Source: Nitrospira sp.
GTDB lineage: Bacteria; Nitrospirota; Nitrospiria; Nitrospirales; Nitrospiraceae
DNA length: 6,322 bases
Assembly (NCBI GenBank): GCA_020697375.1
Contig: JAJFBJ010000160.1
Location: 1-6,322 of the forward strand
Direction of reading: 5' to 3'
The notes under the pieces were generated by a model. It had not been told where the DNA came from. It saw only the letters and a program-made list of their open reading frames with translations, and ran no database searches. Position numbers and translations under genes: made by a program. Positions within the stretch are counted from its first letter, which is position 1; the number at the start of each line of letters is the position of its first letter. Below, piece after piece: positions 5,698-6,322 of this stretch.

Positions 5698-6322
5698 GTG
5701 AGCGTGAATCATCGCTGGCTGGTCGTGGTGAGTTCCGCTGTCGTGTTGAACGTAGGTCCGGTGCTCGCGCACGATCCGGATACGGTCGAGTTGGATGTGC
5801 CGGAAGTGACGGTCATCGCCGAACGCCCACACGCCTCGTCCTCTCAGCAATTCATTCCAGATAAAGAATATCTCCTTCAGCCGCAGGGCCGACCTGCTCA
5901 GGTTCTGCGGCTGATTCCCGGATTTGTGGCTGTCGAGCACTCGGGCGGTGCCGGGAAGGCCGACCAATACTTCCTACGCGGCTTCGATGCCGATCATGGC
6001 ACCGACGTCGCATTTTTCTCAGACGGCATGCCGATCAACTTTCGCTCTCATGCGCACGGACAAGGCTATACCGACCTGAACTTTATCATCCCGGAAACGA
6101 TCGAAGGGCTGGATGTGTACAAAGGCGCTTATCTCCCGGAGTACGGCGATTTCGATACCGCCGGAGCGGTGAACTTCCGAACCCGCGAAGTCGTGAAAGA
6201 GGGAATCGTACAGGCGGCAGGAGGACAGTTCGACACGCAGCGGTATATTCTCATGTTCTCTCCCACGAAGGACAAGATCCGTACCTTGTTCGCGGGAGAG
6301 GGTTACTACACGAACGGCCCTT
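5698..6322 (+). CDS. TonB-dependent outer-membrane receptor, N-terminal part (3'-truncated by window edge)
   Basis: The frame is open from GTG 5698 to the window end, giving 208 residues of signal peptide and plug. The signal peptide is about 1-24 (HRWLVVVSSAVVLNVG core, cleavage after VLA). The mature protein starts close to a TonB box-like segment, PEVTVIA (35-41), with no STN signalling domain. The plug domain has family motifs: LRLIPGF, QYFLRGFDADHGTD, DGMPIN, HGQGY, IEGLDVYKGA, YGDFDTAGAVNFRTR. Histidines H100, H118 and H120 sit in plug loops. The beta barrel would follow beyond the window. The receptor would import a scarce substrate across the outer membrane using TonB-ExbBD energy. 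With nikR and DUF3842 immediately upstream, nickel or a nickel chelate is the best guess, but the plug alone does not identify the ligand. The start could also be GTG 5704. It lies 115 nt after DUF3842 and has its own leader. Confidence 0.9.
   Translation, partial: MSVNHRWLVVVSSAVVLNVGPVLAHDPDTVELDVPEVTVIAERPHASSSQQFIPDKEYLLQPQGRPAQVLRLIPGFVAVEHSGGAGKADQYFLRGFDADHGTDVAFFSDGMPINFRSHAHGQGYTDLNFIIPETIEGLDVYKGAYLPEYGDFDTAGAVNFRTREVVKEGIVQAAGGQFDTQRYILMFSPTKDKIRTLFAGEGYYTNGP

Noticed and set aside
5584..5967. Minus-strand 127-codon frame opposite the TonB receptor start
   Set aside because: The plus strand here encodes a convincing signal peptide, TonB box and plug; the antisense product has no recognisable features.

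Overview
All five recognisable complete or partial gene products lie on the + strand, in a GC-rich bacterial window that carries envelope and metal-homeostasis genes of a Gram-negative (diderm) cell. The evidence for a diderm is a TonB-dependent outer-membrane receptor, a periplasmic HtrA/Do protease and a DsbA-like thiol oxidoreductase. The combination of a double-YHS copper ATPase, nikR, a DUF3842 protein and this type of TonB receptor reminds me of Nitrospira-like (Nitrospirota) genomes. That taxonomic guess is recognition only and is not proven by the sequence.

Layout: (1) 1-519 is the 3' part of a DsbA-family thioredoxin-fold protein, with its CPHC active site and cis-Pro loop visible and its 5' end outside the window. 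(2) 621-3149 is a P1B-type Cu+ ATPase (CopA-like) whose N-terminus has two tandem YHS domains and a short Cys/Met metal-binding domain instead of the usual HMA domain. (3) 3227-4639 is a secreted HtrA/Deg serine protease with an intact catalytic triad and two PDZ domains. (4) 4731-5153 is nikR, the nickel-responsive repressor, with all four high-affinity Ni ligands at the classical spacing, preceded by a near-consensus sigma70 promoter. (5) 5157-5582 is a DUF3842 protein of unknown function, only 3 nt behind nikR and so probably co-translated with it. (6) 5698-6322 is the N-terminal part of a TonB-dependent receptor (signal peptide, TonB box, plug) that runs off the window.

How the genes may work together: the first half looks like a copper and periplasm protein-folding module (thiol oxidation, Cu+ export, proteolysis of damaged envelope proteins). 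The second half looks like a nickel module: NikR, a DUF3842 partner and a His-containing TonB receptor as the likely outer-membrane entry port. The 115-nt gap before the receptor holds a dense set of overlapping perfect inverted repeats. One of these has a 7-14-7 geometry that could be a NikR operator, and another forms a strong hairpin whose loop is complementary to an upstream repeat. The nikR promoter itself is covered by a 6-14-6 imperfect inverted repeat. The most interesting points are the tight nikR-DUF3842 linkage and these candidate control elements. No RNA genes, CRISPR arrays, insertion sequences or gene-free stretches over 300 bases were seen.
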